From contig DASRDP010000139.1 in NCBI GenBank assembly GCA_035652535.1, positions 1 to 34,366 on the forward strand: a stretch of DNA of 34,366 nt, written 5' to 3'. The position numbers and the translations under genes are program-made. Positions 30,545 through 34,366 of the stretch are shown piece after piece. The stretch comes from Chloroflexota bacterium (GTDB lineage Bacteria > Chloroflexota > UBA6077 > SHYK01). The first letter of the stretch is position 1. Each line of letters begins with the position of its first letter. The notes under the pieces were generated by a model, which did not search any database, was not told the DNA's origin, and was given only the letters and a program-made list of their open reading frames with translations.

Positions 30545-32991
30545 CGGCGCGTGAGGAGCGCCCGCTCGCCTTCGTGGGCCAGCGCGTTCGGAGTCACGAG
30601 GCTCCGCGCCACGCGACCGGACGCGGGCGGTTCGTCGACGATTTCCGCGTGGCCGGCATGCTCTATGGCGGCGTGCTCCGGAGCAGCTTCCCCCACGCCC
30701 GCATCGTCAGCGTGAACGCGGACGAGGCGCGCAAGCTGCCCGGCGTCGTCGCGGTCTTGACGCCTGCCGACTTCCGCGAAATGACGCATCCCTTCGCGCC
30801 CGGGCGCTATGCCGCGGGGCTCCGCGCGCCCATCATGGAATATCCGACGGCCGTGGACAAGGTGCGCTACATGGGGGAGCCGGTCGCGGCCGTGGCCGCC
30901 CGCGATGCCGCGACGGCCGAGGATGCGCTTGACCTGATCGAGGTGGAGTACGATCCGCTGCCCGCGGTGGTCGATCCCTTCGATGCCGCCCGACCCGAAT
31001 CCGCGCTGCTGTACGAGGAGCTGGGCACGAACGTGCCGTGGCAGGGAGCCATCCGCTACGGAGACGTCGAGCGCGCGTTCCGCGAAGCTGACGTGGTCGT
31101 TCGCCACCATCTGAAGATGCACCGGTACAGCTCGATCCCGCTCGAGCCCTTCGCCATGATCGCCTCCGCGGACCCGACGCGCCAGTCCGTGACGATGTGG
31201 ATCAACGCGCAGGTGCCCGACGTGATCGACGACGCGCTTCGGGAGGCCCTCGGTCTCCAGGATGTCCGAATCTACATCCCTGACGTCGGCGGCGGCTTCG
31301 GCCAAAAGATCCACCTGATCCGAAAGTACGCCGTCATCACTGCGCTCCTCTCCCTCCGCAGCGGGCGGCCCGTGAAGTGGGTCGAGGACCGCACCGGTCA
31401 CATGATGGCTGGCGGCCAAACGTGCCTGCAGCATTGGGACGTCGAGGCCGCCGTGAAGAAGGACGGCACCGTGCTTGGCCTGCGCGTGCACGAGGTGGAC
31501 GACGTCGGCGGCTCAATCAGCACGCTCACCATCCACTTCACCAACAAGCTCAACAATCTGACGAACGTCTATACGACCCGGCACATCGCGCTCGAAGGCA
31601 GCTCGGTTGTGACGAACAAGTGCCCGGTCGTGCCCAATCGCGGCATCGGGAAGCCGGGGATGTGCTTCATCTGGGAGCGCACCATAGACCGGATCGCCGA
31701 GCAGCTCGCGATGGATCCCGTCGAGCTGCGGCGCCGAAACCTGGTCCAGGCGAATCAGTTCCCCTACGAGACGCCCAATGGGAACATCTACGACAGCGGC
31801 GACTATCAGACCCTGCTCGACCGATGCCTTGCGGGGATCGGCTACGACGCGCTCCGCAAGGAACAGGCGCGGGCGCGGGAGGAAGGACGCTACCTGGGCG
31901 TGAGCGTTGTGATGGGGGTTGAGCCGGGCGGCCGGAACGCGGCGCGCGACCTGGCCATCTTCCCCGGCGCCAACGTGGCGGGGAGCGGCGGAGTGAACGG
32001 CGCAACGCTCCGGATCGAGCGCAGCGGGCAGGTCACCTTGTTCCTCGGGAGCCCCAACTGCGGGCAGGCCCACGAGACGACGACGGCCCAGGTCGTCGCC
32101 GACATCCTCGGCGTCACGCCCGACCAGGTCACCGTGATCTCGCCTTTCGACAGCGAATCGGCGCCCTGGGGAACGGCGGCGGCGAATAGCGGGAACAATT
32201 TCCACCTGTACGACATCGGCGCGGTCCACGGCGCCGCGACGACCCTGAAAGCCAAAGTCACCGAGCTGGCCAGCCACCTCCTCGACGCGGATCCGGAAGA
32301 GCTGGTGTTCGCCGGCGGAACCGTCGCCCGGGCCGACGGGAAGCGGATCACCTTCACCGAGCTTGGCCGCGTCGCGTACGGCAACCAGGCGCGCATCCCG
32401 CCCAGGATGGAGCCCGGGCTCCAGGCTACCCACTATTTCACCTTTCCGCACGCGCAGCCGTACCTCGTTCCCGACGAGCTGGGTCGCGTCCGCGCGCAAT
32501 TCTCCTTTTCGTCCGCCGCCCACGCCGCCGTCGTGGAGGTCGACGTGGAGACGGGGGACGTCAAAGTGCTTCGGTACCTGATCGTGAGCGACAACGGGAC
32601 GATCATCAATCCAGACGTTGTGGATGGGCAGATCTATGGCTCGGCCGCTCACGGTATTTCGGCCGCTCTGGGCGAGGGGTTCGTGTACGACGAGGAGGGA
32701 CGACTCCTCACCCTGACCCTCACCGACTATGGAAAGGCGACCGCCGAGGAGACGCCGCTGGTCGAGATTGACCACTATTCGGTCCCGTCACCCTTTACCA
32801 CGCTGGGACAAAAGGCCGCCGGCGAAGGGGCGTCGATCCCCGCTCCGGCCGCCATCGCGGGGGCAGTGGAGGACGCGCTGCGACCGTTTGGCGTGCGCGT
32901 CCATGAACTCCCGCTGACGAAAGAGGCCGTGTGGCGCCTGATCCAGGACGCCCGCTCGCAAGGGGGTTCCGTGTCGGGAGCGCGCTCGTGA
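30541..32991 (+). CDS. Molybdenum hydroxylase large (catalytic) subunit
   Basis: The 816-residue subunit binds molybdopterin cytosine dinucleotide. It has the N-terminal a/b-hammerhead (ATGRGRFVDDFRV, EYDPLPAVVDP), the cofactor motif GGGFGQK (250-256), and the catalytic glutamate Glu762 in GQKAAGEGAS. The active-site loop reads NRGIGKPGMCFIWER. This is neither the AYRCSFR loop of CO dehydrogenase nor AYRGAGR of form II proteins, so CO oxidation is unlikely. A hydroxylase for a heteroaromatic or aromatic compound is the likeliest role. It is translationally coupled to both other subunits. Confidence 0.93.
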   Translation: MTAREERPLAFVGQRVRSHEAPRHATGRGRFVDDFRVAGMLYGGVLRSSFPHARIVSVNADEARKLPGVVAVLTPADFREMTHPFAPGRYAAGLRAPIMEYPTAVDKVRYMGEPVAAVAARDAATAEDALDLIEVEYDPLPAVVDPFDAARPESALLYEELGTNVPWQGAIRYGDVERAFREADVVVRHHLKMHRYSSIPLEPFAMIASADPTRQSVTMWINAQVPDVIDDALREALGLQDVRIYIPDVGGGFGQKIHLIRKYAVITALLSLRSGRPVKWVEDRTGHMMAGGQTCLQHWDVEAAVKKDGTVLGLRVHEVDDVGGSISTLTIHFTNKLNNLTNVYTTRHIALEGSSVVTNKCPVVPNRGIGKPGMCFIWERTIDRIAEQLAMDPVELRRRNLVQANQFPYETPNGNIYDSGDYQTLLDRCLAGIGYDALRKEQARAREEGRYLGVSVVMGVEPGGRNAARDLAIFPGANVAGSGGVNGATLRIERSGQVTLFLGSPNCGQAHETTTAQVVADILGVTPDQVTVISPFDSESAPWGTAAANSGNNFHLYDIGAVHGAATTLKAKVTELASHLLDADPEELVFAGGTVARADGKRITFTELGRVAYGNQARIPPRMEPGLQATHYFTFPHAQPYLVPDELGRVRAQFSFSSAAHAAVVEVDVETGDVKVLRYLIVSDNGTIINPDVVDGQIYGSAAHGISAALGEGFVYDEEGRLLTLTLTDYGKATAEETPLVEIDHYSVPSPFTTLGQKAAGEGASIPAPAAIAGAVEDALRPFGVRVHELPLTKEAVWRLIQDARSQGGSVSGARS

Positions 32992-33869
32992 TCCCCTGCG
33001 CCTTCGATCTCCACCGGCCGACCTCGCTCGATGAGGCGCTCGCGCTCCTCGCGTCGGGTGGGGATGGAGCGAAGGTGCTGGCGGGCGGGCAGAGTTTGAT
33101 CCCTCTCATGAAGCTTCGGCTCGCCGCCCCGACGTCGCTCGTTGACCTGGCGCGCGTGCCCGGTCTCACCGGGATCAGCCAGGTTGCGACGAACGGCGGC
33201 TCGAATGCTGTGATTTCTATCGGGGCCATGACGGCCTACGATCAGATCGAAGAGTCGGCTCTGCTCGCCCGCACGTGCCCTCTTCTTCCCCAAACTGCGG
33301 CCGCCGTGGCCGACGTCCAGGTGCGCCATCGTGGCACGTTGGGCGGCAGCCTGGCGCACGCGGACCCCACAGCGGACATGGCGGCAGCGGCGCTAGCGCT
33401 CGACGCGGAGGTGCGGGTCGTGGGGCCGCGCGGTGAACGGTGGCTGCGCGTGGAGGATCTCATCACCGGCTTCTACACTACCGACCTGGCGCCGGACGAG
33501 ATTCTCACCGAGATCCGCGTGCGCCCGCTGCCCGGCTGGGCTAGCGCTTATGTCAAAGCCGCGCGAAAACAGGCGGGGTTCGCCATTGCAGGGGTCGCCG
33601 CTGCGGTACTGCAGGGCCCGGACGGGACATGTGAGGACATCCGGATCGGCTTGACCGGCGTCACGGACCGGCCGATCCGCGCGCGGAACGTGGAAGACGG
33701 ACTTCGAGGAGAACGGCTTTCGGACGCCGCCATCGAAGCAGCGGCAGCCACCGTCACAGAGGGCCTCTGGATCGCCGACGACTTCCGCGCCTCCTCCGCC
33801 TACCGCGAGCATTTGGCACGCGTATATACGGCGAGAGCGATCCGGGCGGCCAGGACCTTCGTGGCCTGA
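32988..33869 (+). CDS. Molybdenum hydroxylase FAD-binding (medium) subunit
   Basis: The 293-residue subunit carries electrons from the Fe-S clusters to the acceptor. The FAD motifs are LAGGQSLIP (31-39) and RGTLGGSLAHADPTAD (115-130), followed by the C-terminal CoxM/FAD-subunit domain with ARKQAGFAIAGVAA. GTG at 32988 overlaps the large-subunit stop as GTGA and gives the usual IPCAFDLHRPTSLDEAL start; a longer start at 32931 would overlap by 60 bases. Gene order is small-large-medium. No Mo-cofactor insertion chaperone (XdhC or CoxD type) follows in the window. Confidence 0.94.
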   Translation: MIPCAFDLHRPTSLDEALALLASGGDGAKVLAGGQSLIPLMKLRLAAPTSLVDLARVPGLTGISQVATNGGSNAVISIGAMTAYDQIEESALLARTCPLLPQTAAAVADVQVRHRGTLGGSLAHADPTADMAAAALALDAEVRVVGPRGERWLRVEDLITGFYTTDLAPDEILTEIRVRPLPGWASAYVKAARKQAGFAIAGVAAAVLQGPDGTCEDIRIGLTGVTDRPIRARNVEDGLRGERLSDAAIEAAAATVTEGLWIADDFRASSAYREHLARVYTARAIRAARTFVA

Positions 33870-34012
33870 GGCCCGATCGAGCGCCACTGCACCCCCTCCC
33901 GGGGTGGGATTGACCCGTCTGCCGGGGTGTGGCCCTGCGCCGCGTCTGTTCGGTAGGCTGGAAGCGAGAGCGGCGGTGGCAGCATGTCGCTCGCGGTGCA
34001 GGGCAGGACGAG

Positions 34013-34366
34013 ATGGTCTCGGCGGGGGCGCGTCAATTCCAGGCGAAGCAATCGTTGGTACGCCGTTCGGCCGCGCGGCGGCTCCGACTCGCCCGTGGGC
34101 TCGTGCTGGGCGCGGCGCTAGCGTTGGTCAGCTGTGCCCATCCAGCCGGTTCCGCCGGCTCGGGGCGCCAGGCCGCGATCTTCTCGGCCTCGAAGGCGCC
34201 GAGCCAAGAGCTCGCTCCCGAGTTCGTCAACGCCGCCGCGATCCTGCGGGTCACCATCGGTTTCCGGTCCGATCCTGGCCTCGTGACTCTTGACGGCGGG
34301 GTCCTTGCCAGCGCCATTCGAGCGAAAGACGGAGCCACGTATCAACTGCCGGGGGACGTTGACCCA
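34013..34366 (+). CDS. Lipoprotein, start of a possible transporter binding protein (partial)
   Basis: From ATG 34013 the frame stays open to the window end (118 codons). It has a basic start (VRRSAARRLRLAR), a hydrophobic core LVLGAALA and the lipobox LVSC with the cysteine near residue 41. An Ala/Ser-rich stretch follows, then ILRVTIGFRSDPG, which resembles the first strand of family 5 solute-binding proteins. AGGACGAG before the ATG is an acceptable ribosome site. If it is a substrate-binding lipoprotein, it could serve uptake for the upstream catabolic genes. The 143-base gap before it holds nothing clear. Confidence 0.6.
   Translation, partial: MVSAGARQFQAKQSLVRRSAARRLRLARGLVLGAALALVSCAHPAGSAGSGRQAAIFSASKAPSQELAPEFVNAAAILRVTIGFRSDPGLVTLDGGVLASAIRAKDGATYQLPGDVDP

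Noticed and set aside
31513-32775. 420-codon minus-strand frame opposite the Mo hydroxylase large subunit
   Set aside because: Shadow of a gene with clear cofactor motifs on the other strand.
30541-33869. Aerobic CO dehydrogenase (coxSLM)
   Set aside because: The gene order resembles cox operons, but the AYRCSFR active-site loop is missing, so I name only a molybdenum hydroxylase.

Overview
This is a 34.4 kb, high-GC window of about 26 genes, packed mostly into short same-strand operons with 1-8 bp overlaps (ATGA, GTGA, TAATG). It looks chromosomal. I see no tRNA, rRNA, insertion sequence, CRISPR array or phage gene. The best guess for the host is an uncultured member of the Chloroflexota. 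The reasons are the SufU-type suf operon, a parvulin-like protein with a long Pro/Thr linker, a small 'sunset'-domain protein, a luciferase-family monooxygenase, and the mix of Rieske, UbiD and molybdenum-hydroxylase genes. This assignment is inference; no rRNA is present to test it.

Region 1 (1-9.1 kb, minus strand) is one long iron-sulfur assembly operon. Read from its promoter, the order is Rrf2-type regulator, sufB, sufC, sufD, sufU (copy 2), sufT, moaA, sufS, sufU (copy 1), a DsrE-like protein, an alpha/beta hydrolase, and the first 15 codons of a further gene. A near-consensus -10 followed by a perfect palindrome lies just upstream of the regulator, which suggests feedback control by Fe-S status. 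Two SufU paralogues, a radical-SAM gene inside the operon and a cysteine-less DsrE protein are the unusual points.

Region 2 (9.2-13.9 kb) has a divergent bifunctional aldolase/short-chain dehydrogenase. A minus-strand pair follows: glutamate-semialdehyde dehydrogenase and a ketopantoate-reductase-like protein.

Region 3 (13.9-18.2 kb) is the rpsF-ssb-rpsR ribosomal operon, where rpsF seems to start at CTG behind a leader hairpin. After it come a membrane-anchored parvulin-like protein, a small two-helix membrane protein, a secreted protein that is about one third tyrosine with its own strong terminator, and a sunset-domain protein.

Region 4 (18.2-23.7 kb) is a plus-strand run: M20 amidohydrolase, ChrA transporter, luciferase-like flavin monooxygenase, membrane diguanylate cyclase and group II truncated haemoglobin.

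Region 5 (23.7-34 kb) is the most interesting. On the minus strand lies a glutamate-receptor-like ligand-gated channel whose pore lacks the TVGYG potassium filter normal in bacterial homologues, then a bicupin protein. Divergent from these are a Rieske oxygenase, an isochorismatase-family amidohydrolase, a UbiD-family decarboxylase and a three-subunit molybdenum hydroxylase. Together they look like an uncharacterised route for an aromatic or N-heteroaromatic carboxylate: Mo-dependent hydroxylation, prFMN-dependent decarboxylation, Rieske oxygenation, cupin ring cleavage and amide hydrolysis. The order of steps and the substrate are inference. The window ends inside a lipoprotein gene, possibly a transporter binding protein.
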